A stretch of DNA of 5,048 bases from Syntrophomonadaceae bacterium (GTDB lineage: Bacteria; Bacillota; Dethiobacteria; DTU022): positions 1 through 5,048 of the forward strand of contig PUKR01000180.1 in the NCBI GenBank assembly GCA_003552365.1, in the 5' to 3' direction. A model generated the notes under the pieces. The model saw only the letters and a list, made by a program, of their open reading frames with translations. It was not told the DNA's origin and did no database searches. A program made the translations under genes and the position numbers. Of the stretch, positions 1-5,048 are shown piece after piece (position 1 is the stretch's first letter; every line of letters begins with the position of its first letter).

Positions 1-263
1 ATATTCTTAAAAACATTCCTGGGATCGCTGTATTCATGATCGGGCCAGATAGCTTCAAGGATTGTCTCAGGGGTGGTGTGCTTGCCTCTATGGGTAATCA
101 GGTACATTACAAGCTCACCGATTTTTTTGAAGCGGCCGGTTTCATCAAAAAGTATTCTTTCACCGAACCTTACCTGGAAGCGACCCAGTGTATAAATCTT
201 TAACTGATTGTTGTCAGTTTCGTGATCGGTGTCTTTATCGGAAGCAGATTTGGAATGTACCAT
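1..263 (-). CDS. SARP/BTAD-like transcriptional regulator, N-terminal part (runs off left edge)
   Basis: Only the first 87 codons are inside the window; the frame is open to base 1. After a polar leader of about 20 residues, the segment LKIYTLGRFQVRFGER opens a winged-helix domain of the OmpR/SARP type. It continues with KKIGELVMYLITHRGKHTT, ILEAIWPD and SDPRNVFKN. This order (beta-strand 'LGxFxV', helix 'ELxxYLxxHRG', 'ILExIWPD', then 'xxNVFK') is the N-terminal DNA-binding pattern of AfsR/SARP-like proteins, which usually carry a BTAD helical domain next; that part is not visible. The ATG at 263-261 is chosen because it leads into the conserved frame, with GGAGG at 280-276 leaving a longish 12-nt spacer. 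Another ATG at 274-272 touches the ribosome site and reads a different frame that stops after 24 codons. The gene is divergent from the kinase gene and shares its control region. The family call is fairly sure; the regulated genes are unknown. Confidence 0.8.
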   Translation of the reverse strand, partial: MVHSKSASDKDTDHETDNNQLKIYTLGRFQVRFGERILFDETGRFKKIGELVMYLITHRGKHTTPETILEAIWPDHEYSDPRNVFKN

Positions 264-295
264 GATCGCAGCATACCTCCTATAAAAGGCATACA

Positions 296-324
296 ATTAT
301 ACCTATTTTCAATTTTAGCAATAA
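296..324 (-). promoter_or_regulatory. Candidate sigma-A-type promoter of the SARP-like gene
   Basis: On the minus strand a perfect TATAAT lies at 301-296, with TTATTG at 324-319 as a weak -35 box at 17-bp spacing. Transcription would start near 289, just upstream of GGAGG (280-276), giving a leader of about 26 nt. The -35 box is poor, so the promoter may need an activator. The direct repeats at 348-385 lie about 59-96 bp upstream of the inferred start. Inferred from box matches only. Confidence 0.4.
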
Positions 325-347
325 GAACGATTACCTGCAATTACACT

Positions 348-385
348 AAAGTAGTAGATAATTATGGTAAAAAAGTAGTAGATAA
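348..385. repeat. 14-bp direct repeat, 24-bp period, in the divergent control region
   Basis: AAAGTAGTAGATAA occurs exactly at 348-361 and again at 372-385. Both copies are followed by GGTAA, at 366-370 and 387-391, with a slightly different gap. Two identical 14-mers so close together in a non-coding region look like paired binding sites for one regulator, or a small tandem duplication. SARP proteins are known to bind direct repeats upstream of the -35 region, usually spaced about one or two helical turns (11 or 22 bp); 24 bp is near two turns but not exact. Which protein binds is unknown. Confidence 0.6.
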
Positions 386-449
386 AGGTAAGTACGAAAT
401 TTTGTACACCCACTTTTAAAAATTCGCATATTTTAAAAAGGAATTTATA

Positions 450-493
450 TTGTTAATGTAGAATATTAACAAGTCAACACAGATAATATTAAC
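450..493. promoter_or_regulatory. Candidate operator: TTGTTAAT/ATTAACAA inverted repeat plus a third half-site
   Basis: TTGTTAAT (450-457) and ATTAACAA (465-472) form a perfect 8-bp inverted repeat with a 7-bp spacer. A further AATATTAAC at 485-493 repeats the AATATTAAC at 462-470 with a 23-bp offset. Relative to the TATAAT box at 503-508, the inverted repeat covers about -65 to -43 and the third half-site lies just upstream of the -10 box. This placement suits control of the kinase-regulator operon, perhaps by its own response regulator. AT-rich DNA gives such matches fairly easily, so binding is inference. Confidence 0.45.
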
Positions 494-502
494 CAACAAA
501 AA

Positions 503-508
503 TATAAT
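503..508 (+). promoter_or_regulatory. Candidate -10 box for the kinase-regulator operon
   Basis: A perfect TATAAT lies 33 bp upstream of the kinase ATG. No TTGACA-like hexamer is found at 16-18 bp spacing; the sequence there reads like cagata. A promoter with a good -10 and no -35 commonly depends on an activator, which would fit the GTTAAT half-sites just upstream. The start point would be near 515. Confidence 0.4.
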
Positions 509-529
509 GCCCAGTTCCTTTTTCACTCA

Positions 530-536
530 GGGGGAG
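530..536 (+). promoter_or_regulatory. Ribosome binding site of the histidine kinase gene
   Basis: GGGGGAG ends five bases before the ATG at 542. This supports that ATG as the start rather than later in-frame codons. Confidence 0.7.
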
Positions 537-541
537 TTGCT

Positions 542-2821
542 ATGAAAGCTGAATTTGATTTGAAGTCAGCTGTGGGAACCTTTGATGACGCCTTGCCCGG
601 TAATCCTGCAGAGCAAAACCGGTTAAGCCGGGTGCGCGAAGGTTTGACCGAAATGAGGGGAACTACCCTTTTGCGCCTTTACCGCTTTGCTTCCCTGGCC
701 TTTTCCTCCCTGCTTTTCTTATTGTATCCCGGAAATTTTCACCTTTATACACAGTTGGGTATGATTTTTTTACTATTAAGCACGGCCGTATTCTTAGTTT
801 TACTTTATGAGCACTTCCGGGAAAACAACCCGGTCATTTCCATTCTGCTTATTATTGAAACCCTGGGAATTTTATCATTACTGGCCTTTACCGGCGGTTT
901 TGACGGGCCTTTCCTCTGGTACGCCTTAAACCCCTTTCTCGTTGCTTCCGCTTTCTTTTCTTTCTTATTGGCGTGGCTATTACTGAGCATGCTTTTTACC
1001 GGGATATTAGGCTTAAATATTTACTATCCTTCCCCGGGGGGACTCCATGCTAATTTACTTATCGGCAATTTTCACCCTGCCCTGAACCTGGTTGTAATTG
1101 CCGTGATTATCCAGCTGTATTCCCGAATGCATTTAAAAATGGCTGAAAGAAACCTGGAAAGAAAAGTACAGCAGCAAGAACTTATGTCCGCCCAGGAAAA
1201 TCTATCTGCCAACTACCAAGTTTTTAAAGGCCTTTCACAATTTCAAAAAGAAGTGGTTTCCTATAACAGCCAAAAAGACATCTATACAACCCTGATTGAA
1301 AGCCTGATCAAAATTTTCCCCTTTAAAGAGGCCGCTGTTTTGGCCCTTCCTCCCGGCTTTCAACCCAAAACAAATCCCGATTCAATTCCCTTCGAGGTAA
1401 TCAGTTCAAACGGGGAAAAAGTTTCTGCTGCTATTCCTTTTATCCAAAACGAATTGAAAAGGCGCTGGAAGGAACTTTCCGGTTTGGGCGCTAAAAAAGT
1501 CCTGATCAGCGAAGACAGGCACTGGATCGTCTTACCGATGAGAGGGGAAAATAAAGCTATAACCGCGGTTTTTGCCGGTTGGCTTAAACCAGGGGTCAAT
1601 CCCCTCTCTTTTTCCGGCAACCTTTCTTTATTCATCCGCTTTGCCGAGCAAACCACGGAATGGTTGTCCATGTTCAAACAAAAAGAAAGGGTCCTGCAGC
1701 ACATCTCCGCAGTATATGAAGCGGTAGAGACGGTTTCCAGCCAGAATGATCCGCGAGTGGTGATCGACCTGTTTGCCTCTTACGCCCGGGCCCTGACCGA
1801 CAGTGAAAAAACTATTTTCTGGATGGAAAGTACAGTCAGCGAAGACGGAAACGAGGATTACAAGCCAATCTATGCCGTAAAAGGGCCGCGGGCTATACAC
1901 CCGGAAGAAGAATGGCAGGAAGCCCTGCTTGAAATCTGGTCAGAGATCCGTCTTAACAAAAAACCGCTTGTTAAAGAGCTGAATACACAAAATGAACATA
2001 AGGATTTGATGATCAGTGTGCCTGTAAAAAACGGGTCACACTGCTTCGGCATGCTTTCCTGCCTGCACTCAAGCGACACTTTCAGCAGCGAAGAAGTAAT
2101 CCAGATTTTATCAGTTCTGGCTGATTTAAGCTCTATCTCCGTGGTCAGAAGCCGGGCGGAAAGGTTCGCGGAAAAGCTGCTGGTAATTGATGAACAGAAA
2201 AGAATTGCCAACGAAATCCACGATTCTATTTCACAAAACCTTTTCAGCATCGTTTACAGTATTGATGCTCTTTCCAGGGAAACTGAAAACCGTCTGGACA
2301 GCATCCACCAGGAAACTTTAAGGGATATTAAAAACCTGTCCGCAGAAACCTCCCGTGAATTAAGAGCCCTGATTTACAGGCTTAACCCGCGCCAGGTAGT
2401 AAATGAAACTTTTATCAGCCAAATTAGCAACTACCTGGACAAGCTGGGCAGGATGAACGAAATTGAAATAAAACATACTATCAGCGGCAGTGCGGAATAC
2501 CTGAACCCGGCTATCTGTAAATCTTTATACCGAATTATTAAAGAATCGACCGGGAATGCGCTTCGCCACGGAAACTGCAGCGAGATTATTGTTTCTTTAG
2601 ATATTACTCCTTTCCGTTCTGAATTGAAGGTTTGCGATAACGGCAAGGGATTCGACGTGCAAAGCAGCCTGGATATCTACACCAGCGGAAAACGCCTGGG
2701 GATTGTCAACATGAGGGAACTGGCCCTCTCCTTACAGGGCACCCTCATTATAGACAGTAAACCGGGAATGGGAACTGAAGTAACCTGCACAATCCCGACT
2801 TCACCGGTGTCGGTGGAGTAA
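542..2821 (+). CDS. Membrane sensor histidine kinase, six-helix input domain, two GAF-like domains, NarL/DegS-type core
   Basis: This 759-residue kinase senses a signal at or in the membrane and should phosphorylate the response regulator encoded next. About 43 cytoplasmic residues precede six hydrophobic segments, near 45-61, 71-89, 97-116, 125-146, 147-162 and 179-194. Between helices 3 and 4 is GGFDGPF (118-124), resembling the GGxxNPF loop of RegB/PrrB. A coiled coil (about 198-225) follows, then two GAF-like regions (about 228-378 and 385-536); the second ends with a typical GAF tail around 490-536. The HisKA_3 motif KRIANEIHDSISQ places the phosphoacceptor at His560. The ATPase domain has an N box (E668, N672, H676), DNGKGFD (699-705) and a G2 region GKRLGIVNMRE then KPGMGTEV. 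All catalytic motifs look intact. The N box reads ESTGN where EALTN is usual. The family assignment is firm; the signal and the redox idea are inference. Confidence 0.93.
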   Translation: MKAEFDLKSAVGTFDDALPGNPAEQNRLSRVREGLTEMRGTTLLRLYRFASLAFSSLLFLLYPGNFHLYTQLGMIFLLLSTAVFLVLLYEHFRENNPVISILLIIETLGILSLLAFTGGFDGPFLWYALNPFLVASAFFSFLLAWLLLSMLFTGILGLNIYYPSPGGLHANLLIGNFHPALNLVVIAVIIQLYSRMHLKMAERNLERKVQQQELMSAQENLSANYQVFKGLSQFQKEVVSYNSQKDIYTTLIESLIKIFPFKEAAVLALPPGFQPKTNPDSIPFEVISSNGEKVSAAIPFIQNELKRRWKELSGLGAKKVLISEDRHWIVLPMRGENKAITAVFAGWLKPGVNPLSFSGNLSLFIRFAEQTTEWLSMFKQKERVLQHISAVYEAVETVSSQNDPRVVIDLFASYARALTDSEKTIFWMESTVSEDGNEDYKPIYAVKGPRAIHPEEEWQEALLEIWSEIRLNKKPLVKELNTQNEHKDLMISVPVKNGSHCFGMLSCLHSSDTFSSEEVIQILSVLADLSSISVVRSRAERFAEKLLVIDEQKRIANEIHDSISQNLFSIVYSIDALSRETENRLDSIHQETLRDIKNLSAETSRELRALIYRLNPRQVVNETFISQISNYLDKLGRMNEIEIKHTISGSAEYLNPAICKSLYRIIKESTGNALRHGNCSEIIVSLDITPFRSELKVCDNGKGFDVQSSLDIYTSGKRLGIVNMRELALSLQGTLIIDSKPGMGTEVTCTIPTSPVSVE

Positions 2822-2825
2822 ATAG

Positions 2826-2834
2826 TGGTATAAT
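2826..2834 (+). promoter_or_regulatory. Extended -10 promoter candidate in the kinase-regulator gap
   Basis: TGGTATAAT matches the extended -10 consensus TGnTATAAT exactly and begins five bases after the kinase stop codon. No -35 match is seen at 17 bp, which extended -10 promoters can do without. Transcription would begin near 2840-2842, at the start of the ribosome site itself, leaving almost no leader. It could supply extra regulator independently of the kinase, or it could be chance in an AT-rich gap. Confidence 0.35.
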
Positions 2835-2841
2835 ATAAAAA

Positions 2842-2846
2842 AGGAG
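2842..2846 (+). promoter_or_regulatory. Ribosome binding site of the response regulator gene
   Basis: AGGAG is followed by three possible starts. The ATG at 2848 is one base away, too close to be used. The ATG at 2851 is four bases away. The TTG at 2857 is ten bases away and gives the N-terminus MKIKVITVDDHP, typical of the family. The site therefore decides against the first ATG. Confidence 0.65.
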
Positions 2847-2850
2847 TATG

Positions 2851-3498
2851 ATGCCTTTGAAAATCAAGGTAATTACGGTGGATGATCACCCCCTGGTGCG
2901 CAGGGGAATCGAGTCGGCGATCCGTTTGGAAGAAAACCTCGAGCTGTTGGGCAGTGCATCGAGCATTGATGAAGCTTTAAGTTTTATCAGCGAATGCAGG
3001 CCCCATGTAGCCCTGGTTGACTTAAGGTTGAATAATGAACACGGCCTGGAGATTATCCGGAAAGGACGTATGCTGAGCGAAAATACACGCTATATCGTGC
3101 TGACCTCATACTCCACTGAAGAAGAAATCAGGGCAGCCATTAAAGAAAATGTCGATGGGTACGTCTTGAAAGAAGCCCTGCCCGAGGAATTAATTGGAGC
3201 GATTCACAGCGTCAGCCAGGGAAGAAAGTACTTTGACCCGGCCGTGGTGCAGTTTGCCATGGAATTGGGACAGCAAAAAAACAAACCTGATTTGGAAGAG
3301 TTAACCCAGCGTGAGTTCGAAGTGCTCAAAGCATTAGGCAGGGGCTTGAACAATGCCGGAATTGCAAATGAATTATATATCAGTGAGCATACAGTAAAAA
3401 AACATGTGGGGTCAATTCTTGAAAAGCTTGATTTGAAGGACCGCACCCAGGCCGCCCTCTTAGCCGTTTCAAAAGGCCTGCATCAGAGCAACCATTAG
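2851..3498 (+). CDS. NarL/FixJ-family response regulator (receiver plus LuxR-type HTH)
   Basis: This is the probable phosphorylation partner of the kinase just upstream, acting in the cytoplasm as a DNA-binding regulator. Numbering from the ATG at 2851 (215 residues), the receiver domain has the acidic pair D11-D12 in VDDHPLVRRG, the phosphorylated aspartate D57 in ALVDLRL, T85 in VLTSYS and K107 in GYVLKEA. All key residues are present. The LuxR-type helix-turn-helix covers about 151-205: LTQREFEVLKALGRGLNNAGIANELYISEHTVKKHV followed by the usual recognition and dimer helices. Length is normal for the family. Only 26-29 bp separate it from the kinase stop, so the genes are very likely cotranscribed, although an extended -10 box lies in the gap. 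The start is uncertain between 2851 (ATG) and 2857 (TTG). Pairing with this kinase is inferred from adjacency and matching HisKA_3/NarL classes. Confidence 0.93.
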   Translation: MPLKIKVITVDDHPLVRRGIESAIRLEENLELLGSASSIDEALSFISECRPHVALVDLRLNNEHGLEIIRKGRMLSENTRYIVLTSYSTEEEIRAAIKENVDGYVLKEALPEELIGAIHSVSQGRKYFDPAVVQFAMELGQQKNKPDLEELTQREFEVLKALGRGLNNAGIANELYISEHTVKKHVGSILEKLDLKDRTQAALLAVSKGLHQSNH

Positions 3499-3501
3499 TT
3501 T

Positions 3502-3535
3502 TTAATCTTGAATATAAAGTACCCGTTAATCTTGA
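3502..3535. repeat. 10-bp direct repeat across the convergent gene ends
   Basis: TTAATCTTGA occurs at 3502-3511 and 3526-3535, a 24-bp period. The second copy contains the stop codon and last codons of the minus-strand MORN gene; the first lies just beyond it. It may be a small tandem duplication of the gene's end. The 27-bp gap between the two stop codons holds no hairpin with a T run, so no intrinsic terminator can be named for either gene. Confidence 0.4.
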
Positions 3536-4590
3536 TACCACTCGCCATCGCCTTTATCTGCTTCCGGAACATATTCCCCTTCAACCCATCTGCCGCTGAT
3601 TGAGCCTTCCCGCGGATGGGTCATGGTTCCCTGGCCATGGGCTACGCCGTCTTTAAATTCTCCCCTGTACTCTTGTCCGCGCGGAAAAGTCATCGTTCCC
3701 CGGCCTTCCATACTTCCCTCTTTAAAATCACCCGTATATTCCCGGCCGTCAGGATGGTTCCATACCCCTTTGCCATGAGGAATCCCATCCTTTAACTGGC
3801 CGGTATAAGTGCCGCCTTCCCAGTCAATGGTTCCTGTTTCAGGCTCATCAGAGCTTCTAGAACCGCTTCCGGACGGAGAAGCAGCAACCGTTTTTTCCTC
3901 TTCTTCCTCTTCTTCGGCAATTACTTCTTCCACGTAAATCTTAAAAATCTCAACCGGCGATTCAACTTCGCCAAGTCTGGCTTGAAATTCAAATTCATGC
4001 TCACCGGCAGAAAGATGTTCGGGTGGATCTAACCGCGGGGTTTCGCCCCAAATTCTCCAATCAGCTTCCCCGGGGTAACGGAAGGTTACCTGGACTCCCC
4101 TCGGTGCGGGTTCTTCACCCCACCATACCTGCAGGCCGTCTTCATTGTAGTCGAGGGAAATACTGCCTTTCGTAACTTCAAATAGCAAGTTCGTTTCCAC
4201 CCCAAACCTTTCTCCGTTAGTTTCGGCGCGCAAGTATACCGGAAGATCTATTTCTCCGGGGGGGCATTGATGGCCAATTTCAACATCGATTTCCCTGGTC
4301 CTGCCGGGTGAAAGAGTCGCTTCGCGGGGATTGAAAGAAAGATGGCTGTGTTCATGCCCCAGGCTAAAAGTAACCGGCTCATTTAAGTTGTTCGTCACAG
4401 ATAATGCCCGGAAACTCTCTCCCTGGGAAACGGAAAAATAGGGGGCCGGCTCCAGCACGATTTTTTCTTCCGGGATCTCTGTCTGGGGAACTTCCGGGTT
4501 GATAGTAAAAGTCCCCGTGAACGGCCGGACTGATATAAATACGATCAGGGCAAATCCGACAACCACCAAGCCTAAAAGAATTTTTCTCAT
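3526..4590 (-). CDS. Membrane-anchored protein with Ig/FnIII-like regions and C-terminal MORN repeats
   Basis: A 354-residue protein of unknown function. MRK then a single hydrophobic segment (about 3-21) looks like an uncleaved signal anchor, with no lipobox cysteine, so the rest is probably outside the membrane. Residues about 50-141 look like an Ig/ASH-type beta sandwich (FSVSQGESFRALSVTNN, LSFNPREATLSPGRTREIDV). Residues about 146-221 look like a second, FnIII-like sandwich. A run of seven Glu (226-232) and a Ser/Gly linker lead to MORN repeats at about 262-282, 285-305 and 308-329, of the form YxGxxKxGxxHGxGxxxxPxG, plus a partial one (332-343). MORN repeats bind proteins or lipids in several systems and carry no catalysis themselves. 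The ATG at 4590 is chosen because AGGAG (4604-4600) lies nine bases upstream; an in-frame TTG at 4596 is only three bases away. MORN assignment is firm; the sandwich domains are judged by pattern. Confidence 0.85.
   Translation of the reverse strand: MRKILLGLVVVGFALIVFISVRPFTGTFTINPEVPQTEIPEEKIVLEPAPYFSVSQGESFRALSVTNNLNEPVTFSLGHEHSHLSFNPREATLSPGRTREIDVEIGHQCPPGEIDLPVYLRAETNGERFGVETNLLFEVTKGSISLDYNEDGLQVWWGEEPAPRGVQVTFRYPGEADWRIWGETPRLDPPEHLSAGEHEFEFQARLGEVESPVEIFKIYVEEVIAEEEEEEEKTVAASPSGSGSRSSDEPETGTIDWEGGTYTGQLKDGIPHGKGVWNHPDGREYTGDFKEGSMEGRGTMTFPRGQEYRGEFKDGVAHGQGTMTHPREGSISGRWVEGEYVPEADKGDGEWYQD
3895..3915 (-). repeat. GAA/GAG tract coding for seven glutamates
   Basis: On the minus strand the codons run GAA GAA GAG GAA GAA GAG GAA, a near-perfect 9-bp repeat. 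It codes for the acidic hinge between the beta-sandwich regions and the MORN repeats. Slippage here would change length by whole codons when three or nine bases are gained or lost. Confidence 0.6.
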
Positions 4591-4599
4591 CAGCAAGCT

Positions 4600-4604
4600 C
4601 TCCT
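4600..4604 (-). promoter_or_regulatory. Ribosome binding site of the MORN protein gene
   Basis: AGGAG within AAAAAGGAGAG on the minus strand, nine bases before the ATG at 4590-4588. This sets the start at that ATG rather than at the TTG at 4596-4594. Confidence 0.65.
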
Positions 4605-4635
4605 TTTTAAGAAACAGCCTAAAAGGGCTATTTCA

Positions 4636-4641
4636 TTTATA
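4636..4641 (-). promoter_or_regulatory. Weak candidate -10 box upstream of the MORN gene; spacer without genes
   Basis: TATAAA on the minus strand lies 45 bases before the MORN ATG, with only a poor -35 (about three of six matches, ATGTAA) at 17 bp. A second box, TATAAT at 4686-4681, also lacks a -35. The spacer between the amidohydrolase stop and the MORN start (4591-4768) holds no supported gene and no clear terminator. It is therefore unclear whether the MORN gene has its own promoter or is read from upstream. Confidence 0.2.
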
Positions 4642-4768
4642 CACTTTAACCGGCTAATTTACATCATTCTTAGGTATATAATTATATGGTAATAAAGAGG
4701 AATTTATTTCTACTCCTAAAGCACCAGAAGGTAACCGGATTAATCTTTGCCGGCAGTAAAAAACCTGT

Positions 4769-5048
4769 TTAACCTCGAGCATCCCGGTTTCTAACCCCCT
4801 CGACAAGGGCCTGGGGGATAGACATGTTCCCGTCATATTCCTCTCCTGAGAAATAAAGCTTTTCCACCTTCAACTGGTGCAGGTTGCGGGTATCGGTTTC
4901 GAAAGGGTTGCCGCTCAAAAGGACCATATCGGCCAGCTTGCCTGCCTCAAGGCTGCCCCGTTCATTTTCATCAAAGGAAGTATGGGCAATATTGTATGTA
5001 TACATGCAAAGGGCATCGCCCAGGTCAACCGCGCTGTCAGTTACATAG
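4769..5048 (-). CDS. Amidohydrolase, YtcJ-like, C-terminal part (runs off right edge)
   Basis: The last 92 residues of a metal-dependent amidohydrolase; the frame is open through base 5048, so the true start is outside the window. The stretch YTYNIAHTSFDENERGSLEAGKLADMVLLSGNPFE matches the closing region of these enzymes: a helix with 'YTxNxA', then 'GSLExGKLADxVxLSxNPF', followed by KVEKLYFSGEEY. This is where the beta-sandwich domain reforms after the TIM barrel. Metal-binding residues lie earlier in the chain and are not visible, so substrate and activity cannot be judged. The YtcJ/amidohydrolase_3 group is the best match; imidazolonepropionase-like relatives are possible. A tail of about 20 residues (DGNMSIPQALVEGVRNRDARG) follows the usual end. 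The gene lies upstream of the MORN gene on the same strand, 178 bp from its start; no functional link is evident. Confidence 0.82.
   Translation of the reverse strand, partial: YVTDSAVDLGDALCMYTYNIAHTSFDENERGSLEAGKLADMVLLSGNPFETDTRNLHQLKVEKLYFSGEEYDGNMSIPQALVEGVRNRDARG

Noticed and set aside
222..419. Plus-strand open frame of 65 codons in the divergent region
   Set aside because: It overlaps the start of the SARP-like gene in antisense and the control region, has no convincing ribosome site, and its product looks like no known protein.
450..496. BirA (biotin repressor) operator
   Set aside because: The half-sites resemble TTGTTAAC/GTTAACAA, but the spacers (7 or 30 bp) do not match the roughly 14-16 bp of BirA sites, and no biotin gene is present.
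3448..3480. Hairpin CAGGCC...GGCCTG as a terminator of the regulator gene
   Set aside because: The loop is 21 nt, the stem is inside the coding region, and no T run follows directly.
4617..4630. AGCC-TAAAAG-GGCT hairpin in the MORN leader
   Set aside because: A stem of only four or five pairs with no T run next to it; too weak for a terminator or riboswitch claim.
4734..4756. CCGG...CCGG and TGCCGGCA symmetry just after the amidohydrolase stop
   Set aside because: The palindrome has no loop and the longer pairing is only four base pairs, so it does not make a credible terminator.
4654..4836. Minus-strand open frame of 60 codons upstream of the MORN gene
   Set aside because: It overlaps the amidohydrolase C-terminus in another frame, shows no recognisable domain and has no good ribosome site.

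Overview
The window looks like the chromosome of a low-to-mid GC Gram-positive bacterium, probably an anaerobic member of the Clostridia (Bacillota). The basis is strong AGGAG/GGAGG ribosome sites, AT-rich intergenic DNA with TATAAT-like boxes, a DegS/NarL-type two-component pair, and a BTAD/SARP-like regulator of a kind also found outside actinomycetes. The assignment is inference; no rRNA or marker gene is present.

Layout: (1) 1-263, minus strand: N-terminus of a SARP/BTAD-like transcription factor, running off the left edge. (2) 264-541: an AT-rich divergent control region of 278 bp. It holds a candidate promoter for the SARP gene, a 14-bp direct repeat (348-361 and 372-385), a group of three GTTAAT/ATTAAC half-sites (450-493) and a TATAAT box for the kinase. 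(3) 542-2821, plus: a six-helix membrane sensor histidine kinase with two GAF-like domains and a HisKA_3/HATPase core. (4) 2851-3498, plus: its NarL/LuxR-type response regulator, 26-29 bp downstream, with an extended -10 box in the gap. (5) 3526-4590, minus: a membrane-anchored protein with two beta-sandwich-like regions and C-terminal MORN repeats, convergent with the regulator gene. (6) 4591-4768: a leader and spacer of about 180 bp with no gene. (7) 4769-5048, minus: C-terminus of a YtcJ-like amidohydrolase, running off the right edge.

How the parts fit: the kinase and regulator are almost certainly a cognate pair. The kinase input domain has six predicted helices and a GGFDGPF loop between helices 3 and 4. 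This resembles the GGxxNPF quinone-binding loop of RegB/PrrB, so membrane redox or quinone sensing is a reasonable hypothesis. The SARP-like regulator shares the divergent control region and could be controlled by, or act with, the pair. The MORN protein and amidohydrolase have no demonstrable functional link to the pair.

No CRISPR array, tRNA, rRNA, insertion sequence or phage gene is visible. The most interesting items are the RegB-like loop in a NarL-type kinase, the repeat-rich divergent region, and the exported Ig-like/MORN protein. None of these alone proves a new system.
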